DNA of 64,000 nucleotides from DASRDS01 sp035570055 (GTDB lineage Bacteria; Gemmatimonadota; Gemmatimonadetes; Gemmatimonadales; Gemmatimonadaceae), in NCBI GenBank assembly GCA_035570055.1, contig DATMLM010000058.1, forward strand, positions 10,414 to 74,413. Direction: 5' to 3'. Below are positions 40,098-50,008 of the stretch, piece by piece. A program made the translations under genes and the position numbers. The notes below the pieces were generated by a model. That model was given only the letters and a program-made list of their open reading frames with translations, had not been told where the DNA came from and ran no database searches. The stretch's first letter is position 1, and every line of letters starts with the position of its first letter.

Positions 40098-41432
40098 GTG
40101 ACACACGTCGGTATTGTCGGCGGCGGCATGCTCGGACTGGGACTCGCGCGTCGGCTCAAACACGCCGGTTGCGAGGTCACGGTCATCGAGGGCGCCCCTC
40201 GGATCGGCGGCCTGGCGAGCGCGCAGCAGCTCGGGCCCATCACGTGGGATCGCTTTTACCATGTGACGCTATTGTCCGATTCCACGCTGCGCGAGCTGCT
40301 GGGGGAGTTGGGACTCGCCGACTCGATCCAGTGGCGGACGACGCGGACCGGGTTCTTCACGGACGGGCATCTCTATCCGTTCAACAACGCCATCGACTTC
40401 CTGCGATTCCCGCCGCTCAATCTGATCGACAAGGTACGGCTCGGTCTCACGATCATGACCGCCTCCCGGATCACCGATGGCGAGCCGTTGGAACGCGAGC
40501 TGGCAGTCGATTGGCTCACGCGTTTGTCAGGGAGCCGGACGGTCGAGCGCATCTGGCTGCCGCTGCTCAAGGCCAAGCTCGGGGCGAATGCGACGCAGGC
40601 GAGCGCGTCGTTTATCTGGGCGATCATCGCGCGCATGTACGCGGCTCGTCGCTCGGGGCTGAAAGAAGAGCGGTTCGGGTACGTGCAGGGTGGCTACGAC
40701 GCCGTGCTCGCGCGCCTCGAGCACTATCTCACCCAAAAAGGCGTCGAGCTCGTCACGGGACAGCCGGTCGAGAACGTTGAAAGCGATAGCGATGGTGCGA
40801 CCGTCCGATTCGGCAACGGGACGACGCGGCGATTTGACGCGGTCGTCATGACGGTGCCCTGCCCGCGCGTGAGCGCGCTCTGTCCGCAGCTGACCGATAG
40901 CGAGCGGGAGCGACTCAACCGGGTCGTCTATCAGGGCATCGTGTGCCCGTCGTTGCTCCTCGACCGGCCTCTGGCTCCCTATTACGTCACGAACATCACG
41001 GACGACTGGGTGCCGTTTACCGCGGTCATCGAGATGACGGCGCTCGTGGATCCCGCCACGTTCGGCGGGAAGCATCTCGTCTACCTGCCGAGGTATCTCA
41101 CCCAGACCGCGAATGACTGGGGCAAGAGCGACGAAACGATACTCGACGAGTCCGTCTCGGCGCTCGAGCGCATGTATCCGCACTTTCATCGCGGACAGGT
41201 GCGCGCGACGCAAGTCTCGCGGGTGCGCAATGTCCTCGCGGTGACCACGCGCGACTACAGCGCGAAGTGTCTGCCGCCGCTCAGGACCTCGCAGGAGCGA
41301 CTCTTCGTCGTCAACTCGGCGCAGATCGCCAATGGGACCCTGAACGTGAATGAGACGCTCATGCTGGCGGATCGGCAGGCGCGGGCGCTCGTCCCGATGC
41401 TGGCGACGTCGGCTCCGGCGGTGCCGTCATGA
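40098..41432 (+). CDS. NAD(P)/FAD-dependent oxidoreductase, amine-oxidase-like
   Basis: About 444 residues. The dinucleotide-binding loop is VGIVGGGMLGLGLARRLKHAGCEVTVIEGAPRIGG, followed by features of the protoporphyrinogen oxidase/UDP-galactopyranose-mutase-like superfamily (ARRSGLKEERFGYVQGGYDAVLARLE). Such genes recur in EPS clusters, but the substrate is unknown. The GTG at 40098 is the only start that keeps the whole binding fold; an upstream GTG at 40056 would lie ahead of the sigma-54-like site. First gene of a nine-gene overlapping operon. Confidence 0.88.
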   Translation: MTHVGIVGGGMLGLGLARRLKHAGCEVTVIEGAPRIGGLASAQQLGPITWDRFYHVTLLSDSTLRELLGELGLADSIQWRTTRTGFFTDGHLYPFNNAIDFLRFPPLNLIDKVRLGLTIMTASRITDGEPLERELAVDWLTRLSGSRTVERIWLPLLKAKLGANATQASASFIWAIIARMYAARRSGLKEERFGYVQGGYDAVLARLEHYLTQKGVELVTGQPVENVESDSDGATVRFGNGTTRRFDAVVMTVPCPRVSALCPQLTDSERERLNRVVYQGIVCPSLLLDRPLAPYYVTNITDDWVPFTAVIEMTALVDPATFGGKHLVYLPRYLTQTANDWGKSDETILDESVSALERMYPHFHRGQVRATQVSRVRNVLAVTTRDYSAKCLPPLRTSQERLFVVNSAQIANGTLNVNETLMLADRQARALVPMLATSAPAVPS

Positions 41433-42394
41433 AGGCCAGCGTCTCGCTCGACGTCGATAATCTGTGGTCGTACATGAAGACGCACGGCGACGCCGGGTGG
41501 GAGTCGCGGCCGTCGTACTACGACGTCTTCTTTCCCGCGGCGCTCGAAGCGCTCGATGCGCTCGGCATCAAGATCACGTTCTTCATCGTCGGCATCGATG
41601 CGGCCGCGGAGGCCAATCGGACGGCATTGCGGTCCGCCGTCGATGCTGGACATGAAGTCGGGAATCACTCGCACGAGCATGAGCCCTGGTTGCATCGATA
41701 TAGCCGCGAGCAGCTCACGACGGAAATCGGAACGGCCGAGGAGAATATCTTCGCGGCCACTGGACAGCGACCCGTTGGGTTTCGGGGACCCGGATTTAGT
41801 TGGAGTCCCGATCTCCTCGAAGTGCTGCTCGATCGCGGGTACATCTACGATGCATCCACGCTTCCGACCTATCTCGGTCCCCTCGCCAGAGCCTATTACT
41901 TCTGGACCGCCAAGTTGACGCCGGAGCAGAAGGCCGAGCGTGGGGCGCTATTTGGCACTGTTCGCGACGGGCTTCGCCCTGTCGCACCTTACAGGTGGCG
42001 CCTTCCATCCGGGCGCCACTTACTTGAAATACCTGTCACGACTATTCCGGTCATCAAGACACCGTTTCATCTCAGCTATTTGTTATATCTGAGTCGATAC
42101 TCGGAGACCATTATGATGGCTTACTTGAGAACAGCCATCTCTTCCTGTCGTCTCATGGGAGTGGAACCGAGCTTCCTGTTGCACCCGCTTGATCTCCTCG
42201 GCGGAGACCAAGCGCCGGCACTGAAGTTTTTCCCTGGCATGGACCTGAGCGGGCGAGTCAAGGCGCGGACCTTCCACCGCGTCTTGCGGGTGCTCAAAGA
42301 CCATTTCGACCTGGTCAACATGAGCACCCACGCCCGCGCCATCTTGTCCCGACCCTCACTTCAAGATCGAGCGATCGACCTATGTGCGGCATAG
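41429..42394 (+). CDS. Polysaccharide deacetylase family protein
   Basis: 321 residues, NodB-like fold. SLDVDNLWSYM supplies the acidic motif, ITFFIVGIDA the second strand, and GHEVGNHSHEHEPW the H-x3-H metal site, which is intact here. PVGFRGPGFSWSPDLLEVL and the late FLLHPLDLLG block complete the family pattern. It should remove N- or O-acetyl groups from sugars or lipid-linked sugars. ATGA overlap with the upstream gene. Confidence 0.9.
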   Translation: MKASVSLDVDNLWSYMKTHGDAGWESRPSYYDVFFPAALEALDALGIKITFFIVGIDAAAEANRTALRSAVDAGHEVGNHSHEHEPWLHRYSREQLTTEIGTAEENIFAATGQRPVGFRGPGFSWSPDLLEVLLDRGYIYDASTLPTYLGPLARAYYFWTAKLTPEQKAERGALFGTVRDGLRPVAPYRWRLPSGRHLLEIPVTTIPVIKTPFHLSYLLYLSRYSETIMMAYLRTAISSCRLMGVEPSFLLHPLDLLGGDQAPALKFFPGMDLSGRVKARTFHRVLRVLKDHFDLVNMSTHARAILSRPSLQDRAIDLCAA

Positions 42395-44265
42395 TCGGGA
42401 TCATACAGAAGGACGGCACGGCCGTCGAGCCGAGCCTGATCTCGGCCATGACGCACGTCATCCGGCATCGCGGGCCGGACGACGACGGAGTGTTCGTCGA
42501 CGGACGTGTTGGGCTCGGCTTCAAGCGCCTCTCGATCATCGACTTGAAGACCGGGCATCAGCCGATGACGACCGGGCCGTATACGATCGTCTTCAACGGC
42601 GAGATCTATAACTACATCGAGCTCAAGGCCGAGCTGATCAAGCTCGGGCACACGTTCAGGACGACCTCGGACACCGAGGTCATCTTGGCGATGTACGCGC
42701 AGTATGGAGCCGACTGCGTGCGGCAGCTGAACGGCATGTTCGCGTTCTTGCTCTATGACGCCGAGCGTCAACGGGTCTTGGCCGCGCGCGATCACTTTGG
42801 CATCAAGCCGCTGTACTACTGGGCCGATGAGCGGTGCATGCTGTTCGGGTCGGAGATCAAGGCGCTCCTCGCGCACCCCGACGTGCCTCGCAAAGTCGAC
42901 TTCGACTCGGTGCGGGAGTATGTGACGTTTCAGTTCGTCACCGGGGATCGGACGCTATTCGATGGCGTCCGGAAGCTCGAGCCAGGGCACTTTCAGCTAA
43001 CCGACCTCGCCTCCGGGACCAGTACCATCACCCGGTTCTGGGAACCCCGGTTCGTCATCGATCCGTATCACACCGAGGAGTACTTCGTCCACGAAACCAG
43101 GCGCATCATCGAGGACGCCGTGCGCTTGCAGTTGCGCTCCGATGTGCCGGTTGGCGCGTACCTCTCGGGCGGTATGGACTCGAGCATCGTGACGCTACTG
43201 GCAGCGCCTCACGCTGGCGGGCCGCTGCATACGTTCACCGGGTCTTTCCGGGAAGGACCCGAGTTCGACGAGAGTCGCTACGCGAAGATTGTTGCGCAGA
43301 CCTGTGGCGCGACGATGCACGAGATCGTGCCGACCGAGCAGCAGTTCATCGATCTCCTGCCGCACATCATCTATCAGATGGACGAGCCCGTGGCTGGACC
43401 CGGGCTCTTTCCCCAGTTCATTGTTGCGCGCTGCGCGGCGCAACATGTGAAGGTCGTCCTGGGCGGCCAGGGTGGCGACGAGATATTTGGCGGGTATGCC
43501 CGGTATTTGGTGGCCTACTTAGAGCAGGCCATCAAGGGGGCGATTTTCGAGACGACCGAGGAGGCCGAGCATATCGTCTCGCTCAAGTCGATCATCCCGA
43601 ACTTGCCGGCGTTGAGACAATACGCGCCGATGCTGCAACAATTTTGGTCGCAGGACATGTTCGAGCCCATGGATCGCCGATATTTCCGGTTGATCGATCG
43701 ATCCGGTGGGGCGTTGGGCTTATTCAGTGACGATTTCCGGGCCGAGTATGAGACCGAGCATTTGTTCGCCCGGTTCCAGCGCGTGTTCAACCACCCGGAC
43801 ACGAAGTCGTACTACAACAAGATGACGCATTTCGACCTGGTGACGGGGCTGCCCGCCCTGCTCCACGTCGAAGACCGCGTCAGCATGGCCGCGTCGCTGG
43901 AGTCACGAGTGCCGTTGCTCGATCATCGGCTCGCCGATCTCGTGACGAGCATGCCACCGCGCACGAAATTCCGCGGGGGTGAGCTCAAATATATTCTCAA
44001 GCGCTCCGCGTCCCACGTGCTACCCCGGGCGGTCGCCGATCGAAAAGACAAGATGGGGTTCCCGGTGCCGCTGCATCTGTGGGCGAAGGGACAGGCGCGC
44101 GATTTCTTCGCCGACGTGCTGCTCTCGCCGACGACGCGCGATCGCGGATTGTTCGACGTAGCCGAAGTGGAACACCTCATGGCCAACGAGACGGCGTTCA
44201 GTCGCCGCTTATGGGGCCTGATCAATCTCGAGCTGTGGCACAGACAGTTCATCGACTCCCACTAA
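42382..44265 (+). CDS. asnB: Asparagine synthase-like glutamine amidotransferase
   Basis: 627 residues. Met-Cys start (MCGIVGII, Cys2 nucleophile of the class II glutaminase), RHRGPDDDG, then the synthetase domain with the PP-loop motif LSGGMDSSIVTLLA. EPS loci of the exosortase type usually hold such a paralog, which may amidate a uronic acid or other acid of the polymer instead of aspartate. The nearby sugar dehydrogenase would provide a uronic acid; this link is inference. It overlaps the deacetylase by 13 bases. Confidence 0.93.
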   Translation: MCGIVGIIQKDGTAVEPSLISAMTHVIRHRGPDDDGVFVDGRVGLGFKRLSIIDLKTGHQPMTTGPYTIVFNGEIYNYIELKAELIKLGHTFRTTSDTEVILAMYAQYGADCVRQLNGMFAFLLYDAERQRVLAARDHFGIKPLYYWADERCMLFGSEIKALLAHPDVPRKVDFDSVREYVTFQFVTGDRTLFDGVRKLEPGHFQLTDLASGTSTITRFWEPRFVIDPYHTEEYFVHETRRIIEDAVRLQLRSDVPVGAYLSGGMDSSIVTLLAAPHAGGPLHTFTGSFREGPEFDESRYAKIVAQTCGATMHEIVPTEQQFIDLLPHIIYQMDEPVAGPGLFPQFIVARCAAQHVKVVLGGQGGDEIFGGYARYLVAYLEQAIKGAIFETTEEAEHIVSLKSIIPNLPALRQYAPMLQQFWSQDMFEPMDRRYFRLIDRSGGALGLFSDDFRAEYETEHLFARFQRVFNHPDTKSYYNKMTHFDLVTGLPALLHVEDRVSMAASLESRVPLLDHRLADLVTSMPPRTKFRGGELKYILKRSASHVLPRAVADRKDKMGFPVPLHLWAKGQARDFFADVLLSPTTRDRGLFDVAEVEHLMANETAFSRRLWGLINLELWHRQFIDSH

Positions 44266-46014
44266 ATGCCCTTAAAACTCGATCCATCAGGCGTGCCTGA
44301 CTGGCACGTAAAGAAAATCGCGGTCGTCGGCCCCGGCATCGTCGGGATGCCGATGGCGGCACTGCTCGCGCATGCCCGGATTCGGGAAGGCAGCGATACC
44401 CCGGCGACGGTGCTCGTCGTCCAGCGCGCCTCGCCGACTTCGGGATGGAAAGTCGACGCGATCAACGCCGGCAAGTCGCCCATCGGTGGCGTCGAGCCGG
44501 ATCTCGATCGCATTGTCGCCGAATCGGTCAAAGACGGGTTGCTCTCAGCCACGTCTGACTACGCTGGGGTTCGCGACGCCGACGTGATCTTGGTGTGCGT
44601 GCAGACCGATAAAACGGGGTTTGCACCGGACTATGGACCGTTGTTCGAGGCCCTGGGGCACATCGGTGAAGAGCTCCGGCATCGGCCCGCCGGCAACATG
44701 CCGATTATCGTCTTCGAGTCGACACTCGCGCCATCGTCCATGGCCACGTTGATCAAAGACCATTTCGCGAAGTATGGGCTGATCGAAGGGCGCGACCTGT
44801 TACTCGGCAACAGCCCCAACCGGGTGATGCCGGGTCGGTTGGTCGAGCGCGTAGCGGCCAGCGACAAATTGGTCGGCGGCTTGCACCCGATCACGCCCGA
44901 GTTGGTCAAGCGACTGTATGCGCGCATCGTGACTGGCGGGACACTGTACCCGACCAACAGCATGACGGCCGAGTCGGTCAAGACCCTCGAGAACGCGTAT
45001 CGCGACGTGCGGATCGCGTACTCGGCCGAAGTCGCGCGGGCGTGTGACGAGGCCAATATCGATTTCTACGCGGTGCGCGATCAGGTCAATGCCCGGCTCC
45101 ATCAGGCGGACGGCGCGAGCAGTGACCCCAACGCCGTACCGAGCGGTGGCCTGTTGATTCCGACCGTGGGTGTCGGTGGGCACTGCTTGCCGAAGGACGG
45201 CATTCTCTTCTGGTGGCGCCGTATCGAGAGCGGCGCGGATACGAGCAAGAGTCTCATTCTCGAGGCACGCCGCATCAATGATGCGTCGCCGGCCGAGACC
45301 GTGCGGCTGGCCGAGCAGCGCATCGGGTCTATCGCTGGCAAGTCCGTCGCGCTGCTCGGCACGGCGTATCGGTTCAATTCCGAGGACACCCGAAACTCCC
45401 CGACACTGTCGCTGGCTCGGCTGCTGTTAGACCGTGGCTGCACCGTGCGGTTGCATGACCCGTACGTGAAGCCCGACGACCAGAATCTGGCGAAGTTCAA
45501 GCTGACCGATTTGTTCACGAATGACATGGCCGCCGCCGTGCGCGACGCGGATATCCTGATCATGTGCACGGGGCACCGGGATTATCTCGGCGCTGGACGA
45601 GATGCAATGCTGCGCGCGGCGCCGAAAGCGCGGGCCCTCATTGATGGGTGCAATCTGTATCGGGCGGCCGAGATCGAAGGGCGCGTGGCATATACCGGCA
45701 TTGGGCGCGGCGCCAAGGCGCCGAGTGCCGCGTTCCTGGAGAGCGTGTACGCTGGATTCCGGATCATGGAGCGCGGCCTGGCCAACGAGGTGTTGGACAC
45801 CGCCGAGTTTCTGAACGAGCGATATGCCTCCAACGATCCGTTCAATCGCGTGCAGTTCACCGAGGTGCAGCGGCTCGCCGGCACGTGCGTGACCGGGTGC
45901 GCCATCGCGGATCCAGGCGCCGTCAGTGTCCCGGCTGGGGTCACGCCGTTTCGGAGTACACTCGTTGAACGGGCGCTCGCTGGCGCTCGCGCACCGGAAA
46001 CCATTACGCGATGA
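44266..46014 (+). CDS. UDP-glucose/ManNAc dehydrogenase family protein, long form
   Basis: 582 residues. NAD-binding GPGIVGMPMAALLA, a central UDPGDH domain, and the catalytic cysteine in VGVGGHCLPKDG. It oxidises a nucleotide sugar to the uronic acid. The usual length is about 430; here the UDP-binding domain ends near residue 470 (LIDGCNLYRAAEIEG) and an extra ~105 residues follow, including AAFLESVYAGFRIMERGLANEV and CVTGCAIADPGA, whose role is unknown. It starts directly after the asnB-like stop. Confidence 0.88.
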   Translation: MPLKLDPSGVPDWHVKKIAVVGPGIVGMPMAALLAHARIREGSDTPATVLVVQRASPTSGWKVDAINAGKSPIGGVEPDLDRIVAESVKDGLLSATSDYAGVRDADVILVCVQTDKTGFAPDYGPLFEALGHIGEELRHRPAGNMPIIVFESTLAPSSMATLIKDHFAKYGLIEGRDLLLGNSPNRVMPGRLVERVAASDKLVGGLHPITPELVKRLYARIVTGGTLYPTNSMTAESVKTLENAYRDVRIAYSAEVARACDEANIDFYAVRDQVNARLHQADGASSDPNAVPSGGLLIPTVGVGGHCLPKDGILFWWRRIESGADTSKSLILEARRINDASPAETVRLAEQRIGSIAGKSVALLGTAYRFNSEDTRNSPTLSLARLLLDRGCTVRLHDPYVKPDDQNLAKFKLTDLFTNDMAAAVRDADILIMCTGHRDYLGAGRDAMLRAAPKARALIDGCNLYRAAEIEGRVAYTGIGRGAKAPSAAFLESVYAGFRIMERGLANEVLDTAEFLNERYASNDPFNRVQFTEVQRLAGTCVTGCAIADPGAVSVPAGVTPFRSTLVERALAGARAPETITR

Positions 46015-48494
46015 GTGTCGCTGTCGAGCCAACAGCACCGCCACGTTCAGCTGGGGCGGTTCGTTTGGATTGGCTCGACCCGATCAAGGCGTTGGCGCTG
46101 CTCGGCATTCTCCTCAACCATTTCGTCGAGGAGTTCGGCCCCGGGCCGTGGTTCACGAATCCCACGGCCGCGTGGCCGGCGTTGTCGACGCGCGTGGCGA
46201 CGGTCCTCCCGCATGGCTCCGGGCCCCTGTGGGGAGCCGTGCGTATGCTCGGCTGGCTCGGCGACGCGGCGCCCGGTGTGTTCATCTTTGCCAGTGGTGT
46301 CGGCCTCACGCTCTCGGCGCTGCGCAACGGGATGGACACCAAGGCGTTCTATCGCCGGCGCCTGCTGCGGCTCTATCCGTTGTACATCGCCATGCACGTG
46401 GTCATCCTGGGCGGCGCGCTGTTCGTGCCCGGCAACACGCTGTCGTTTGGCTCGCCGAGCACGTTGCTGAGTCTCGCGGGGCTCAGGTTCACGCGGGGGC
46501 TCTTTTTTTATATCTCGCCCTCGTGGTGGTTCGTTTGGCTGATCCTGCAGATCTATATCGTCTATCCCATCTTGTTCCGCGGGCTGGAGCGACTGGGGCC
46601 GATGCGATTCTTCGTGGGCGCGTTGGCGTTCACGATCGTCTCGCGCGGCATTGGGCTGGCGCTGCCTCCTGTCAGATATGATTGGCTCACCGGCATGTTC
46701 TTTGGCAGCCGGTTGGCCGAGTTTGCGGCCGGCATGGTTGCGGCATGGTGGCTTGTGCGCTCTCCCGAACCGTCTGCCGGTCGCGTCCTGCCTTGGGCCG
46801 TTGCCTGCTACGTCCTCGGGTTCGGCGCTCAGTTCTTCTTGCCGACTGTCGTCGTCTCCAATCTCCTCATCACTTTAGGGCTGACCGGGTTGTTTTACGC
46901 GATCTGGCGCATGGCGCCAGCCGCGTGGATGACACGACTCGGTGCGGCGTCGTACGCAATTTTTCTCTTGCATCAGCCACCCCTGAAATGGACTGCCGCA
47001 TGGTTTGGCGGGGGGGCGCACTTTATCGCTGCCGCGCTGGTGTTGGTTGCCTCGTGGCCGGCAGCCGTATGGATTGAGCGCGCGGTCGCTGACATCGAGC
47101 GCGATGGAGCCTCTAGGCTGCAGCGGTTCGCCGGGCCCATCGCGTGGATCAGCGGCATTGGCATCCCGCTATTGCTCTTTGTGGTCGAGCCTCAGCTCAC
47201 ACCGGACGGCCGCTGGCAGCGTGCACTGTGTTGGTTCCTCGCCGTCGACGCCATCACGCTTATCTGGCTCATCCGCGCGCCGCGCAATGCGGGAGTCCTG
47301 TCGGCCGTCCTCTACCTGTTCGTGATTCCCGCCGGGTCGGGATTTTTGGCGGCGATCCTGGGGGTTCTGATCGCGTTGGCTTCGATGGGCGGGTCACTGG
47401 TTGTCGGCGTGGCGGTGACGGTGGCGGTCGTCATCGTCGCCGAGCTGGCGGCCAAGCGATTCGCGCCGCGCGAAGTCGGTGGGTGGGGAGAGAAGCCGGC
47501 GCTCGAGATCCACCCGACGCGGGTGTTCGGTCTCATCCCGAACAAGACCACGCATCTGCGCTACAACGACTACGACTACGTCGTCCGCACGAACTCGTTC
47601 GGGCTGGCGAGCCCAGAGATCCCGGCGGCGCGCCGGAGCGCGAATACCTTCCGCGTGCTGACGATGGGCGATGCATTCACGATGCCCGAGGCGCTGCCGT
47701 ACGAGCAGTCGTACCCGGCGCTGCTTCAGACGGCGCTTGCACGCTGCCTCGCGCCGCGGCCGGTCGAGGTCATCAACGCCGGCGTCACCGGCTATGGGCC
47801 GCTGGAGGAGATCGCGCAGTTCCGCGAGCTCGGGCCGTTGTTCACGCCCGACGTCGTCGTACACGAGTTCTTCGTGAACGACTGGCAAGATATTACGATC
47901 GGCGCCGAGCAGCGGCGTCGCGGCATCGGGTTGACGCAGAGTGGCGGGTCGGTCCGCGGGATCTTCCGCGACCGATCACATTTGATCGCCAATATTCGGC
48001 GATACTATGAGGCAGGCGTGGCGGCGGTCACTCTTAAGCCGTCGCCGGATCAGACGTGGAAGCTCATGCTTCCGTATTATGCGCGCGGGCAGAACTCGCT
48101 CTACGACACGGCCAATGTCGCGCGCATGACGCGCTTCATGACCGAGTTTCGGGACGAGGCCAAGAGTGTGAACGCGCGTCTCATCGTGTTCTACACGCCC
48201 GGCGGCGTGACGGTGCTACCCGCGGATCAGATTCAGTATCTGCCCCGCTCCGGCATCCCGCTCAGCGATCCGGCGCACTACGATCTGCTGCGCCCGTATA
48301 CCACGCTCAGGGGCATCACGGATTCGGTCGGTGTCAGCATGGTGGACCTCACCGGCCCACTCGAGTCCGATCCGCGACCGACGTATTACTCGAATGCCTG
48401 GCATTGGACGCCCGAGGGACAACGCACGGCCGCGGCAACCATGCTCCAGACCCTGCGAGCCCAGCAGATCATCGACCGGGACTGCCCGTTATGA
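46011..48494 (+). CDS. Acyltransferase-3 fused to an SGNH-like domain with altered catalytic residues
   Basis: 827 residues. The N-terminal acyltransferase-3 membrane domain (WLDPIKALALLGILLNHF, FYRRRLLRLYPLY, FLLHQPPLKWT) has about 10 helices. More membrane segments and a periplasmic SGNH-like domain follow. At the nucleophile block it reads MGDAFT (A555) where GDS is expected, and the final block is N-A-W-H (N795, H798) instead of D-x-x-H, so Ser and Asp of the triad are replaced while His stays. The SGNH half may bind rather than cleave or transfer. ATGA overlap upstream. Confidence 0.87.
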   Translation: MSVAVEPTAPPRSAGAVRLDWLDPIKALALLGILLNHFVEEFGPGPWFTNPTAAWPALSTRVATVLPHGSGPLWGAVRMLGWLGDAAPGVFIFASGVGLTLSALRNGMDTKAFYRRRLLRLYPLYIAMHVVILGGALFVPGNTLSFGSPSTLLSLAGLRFTRGLFFYISPSWWFVWLILQIYIVYPILFRGLERLGPMRFFVGALAFTIVSRGIGLALPPVRYDWLTGMFFGSRLAEFAAGMVAAWWLVRSPEPSAGRVLPWAVACYVLGFGAQFFLPTVVVSNLLITLGLTGLFYAIWRMAPAAWMTRLGAASYAIFLLHQPPLKWTAAWFGGGAHFIAAALVLVASWPAAVWIERAVADIERDGASRLQRFAGPIAWISGIGIPLLLFVVEPQLTPDGRWQRALCWFLAVDAITLIWLIRAPRNAGVLSAVLYLFVIPAGSGFLAAILGVLIALASMGGSLVVGVAVTVAVVIVAELAAKRFAPREVGGWGEKPALEIHPTRVFGLIPNKTTHLRYNDYDYVVRTNSFGLASPEIPAARRSANTFRVLTMGDAFTMPEALPYEQSYPALLQTALARCLAPRPVEVINAGVTGYGPLEEIAQFRELGPLFTPDVVVHEFFVNDWQDITIGAEQRRRGIGLTQSGGSVRGIFRDRSHLIANIRRYYEAGVAAVTLKPSPDQTWKLMLPYYARGQNSLYDTANVARMTRFMTEFRDEAKSVNARLIVFYTPGGVTVLPADQIQYLPRSGIPLSDPAHYDLLRPYTTLRGITDSVGVSMVDLTGPLESDPRPTYYSNAWHWTPEGQRTAAATMLQTLRAQQIIDRDCPL

Positions 48495-50008
48495 CCGGCC
48501 GTCTCACGATTCTGCGTCTCATCTTCCTCGGCGCGGTCGCCATCGCGATCTGGCTCGACATCCGTGAGCCGCGCCCGACTCGCGAGCGATCACGAGCCTT
48601 GCTGGGCGCGTGGTCCGTGTTGATGATCGCGTTCGTCGGGTTTCTGTGGGTCAATCATGTCAACTTCGCGGGTCACCTGGACCTCATGGAAGGCGCGATT
48701 CTGCAGCACGTCGCGCAGGCTGCGCATGGGCTTCCGGTTTACCCTGCACCGACACCGGCGTATGTGCCGCTCGCCTACAATCCCCTGTACTACTATCTGT
48801 GCGTGCCATTCACTTGGGTCATGGGGCTGGATCTGCCCGCGCTCAGGGTCGTTGCGATCATCGGCATGGCATTGGCTGGGTACATCATCTATGCGGCCGT
48901 TCGGGACCGGACGCAGTCGGCGTGGTGGGGGCTGATAGCGCTCGCGTTCTACGCGACGGCGTATCGCGTCATGGACGCGTATCTGGACACGGCGCACTCT
49001 GATTCGTGGCTCCTGGCATCGGCTTTGGCCGGGACGTATGTCATTGGACGGTCCGAGACCCGGCTCGGGCGGCTTGGCGGGGTCGTCCTGCTCACTCTTG
49101 CGTTCTGGTTCAAGCAGCACGGAGCTCTGTTCGCCATCGGCGGCGTCTTGTACCTCACGTGGCGCGAAGGGCTCGCCAAATCTTGGCCGTATTGGGTCGT
49201 GGCGATCGTGTTGGGGCCTGTGTTATACGCGATCGCACCGCTGGGGGTCGACTTTCATTTCTTCACACTCGACGTCCCTCGCAGGTGGTCCAAGGTCAAC
49301 GTCGAGACGTTCGCGAGGCTGATTCGATTCGTCGCCGGTAATTATCTGCCCCTCTTTATTGCGGCGATCGTCCCGTTTACGAAAAAGCAAAAATGGACCG
49401 TCTGGCATGTGCAGTTCATCATGGCCTGCGCGACGGCGTTCATGGGGTCGCTCGACTGGGGATCATCCGATAATGTCTTTATCCCCTTCGGCGCATTTAC
49501 GATTGTGCTCGGCACGTTCGGATTGGCCGAGATCCGGTCGGTCGTAGTGCAGGTGGCGGCAGTGGCGATCGCGTTCACACCGCTGATGTACGCGCCACAG
49601 ACGGTCGTCGTCTCGTCGCATTCGCACGCGGCCCTCGCGGATCTCGAGACCGCCGTGAAAACGCTGCCTGGATCGGTGTACGCGCCTGGCATTGGGCAGT
49701 TTGCCGGACCACCGATATTCTCGCCTGGCGCCCATTGGGTGGCGCTGGAGGACATGGAGCGGGGGCCGGGACACACGGCGGCCGACGAAGCGCGTGTATT
49801 AGTCTTGCTCGACCCGGTCGTGCACCCGACGGGCACACAGTACGTGTTGACGTCGCGCCCGCTGTCGGGGATGACGGTGCCGCTCTCGCTGCTCGAACCG
49901 CATTACACGCTGGCGCAGGACTACGGCGATCGGTTCATCGCGCTCACTGGAACGCCGAAGCGATACAGTCACGGATTCCCACGCTACTTATATGAGTTCC
50001 GCCAGTAA
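48491..50008 (+). CDS. GT-C type membrane glycosyltransferase
   Basis: About 505 residues with some 10 membrane segments. First periplasmic loop LDLMEGAILQHVAQAAHGLPVYP carries acidic residues typical of polyprenyl-phosphate-sugar-dependent GT-C enzymes. A second loop has AYLDTAHSDSWLL. The layout is similar to the genes at 22101 and 49992. ATGA overlap with the acyltransferase gene. Sugar unknown. Confidence 0.83.
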   Translation: MTGRLTILRLIFLGAVAIAIWLDIREPRPTRERSRALLGAWSVLMIAFVGFLWVNHVNFAGHLDLMEGAILQHVAQAAHGLPVYPAPTPAYVPLAYNPLYYYLCVPFTWVMGLDLPALRVVAIIGMALAGYIIYAAVRDRTQSAWWGLIALAFYATAYRVMDAYLDTAHSDSWLLASALAGTYVIGRSETRLGRLGGVVLLTLAFWFKQHGALFAIGGVLYLTWREGLAKSWPYWVVAIVLGPVLYAIAPLGVDFHFFTLDVPRRWSKVNVETFARLIRFVAGNYLPLFIAAIVPFTKKQKWTVWHVQFIMACATAFMGSLDWGSSDNVFIPFGAFTIVLGTFGLAEIRSVVVQVAAVAIAFTPLMYAPQTVVVSSHSHAALADLETAVKTLPGSVYAPGIGQFAGPPIFSPGAHWVALEDMERGPGHTAADEARVLVLLDPVVHPTGTQYVLTSRPLSGMTVPLSLLEPHYTLAQDYGDRFIALTGTPKRYSHGFPRYLYEFRQ

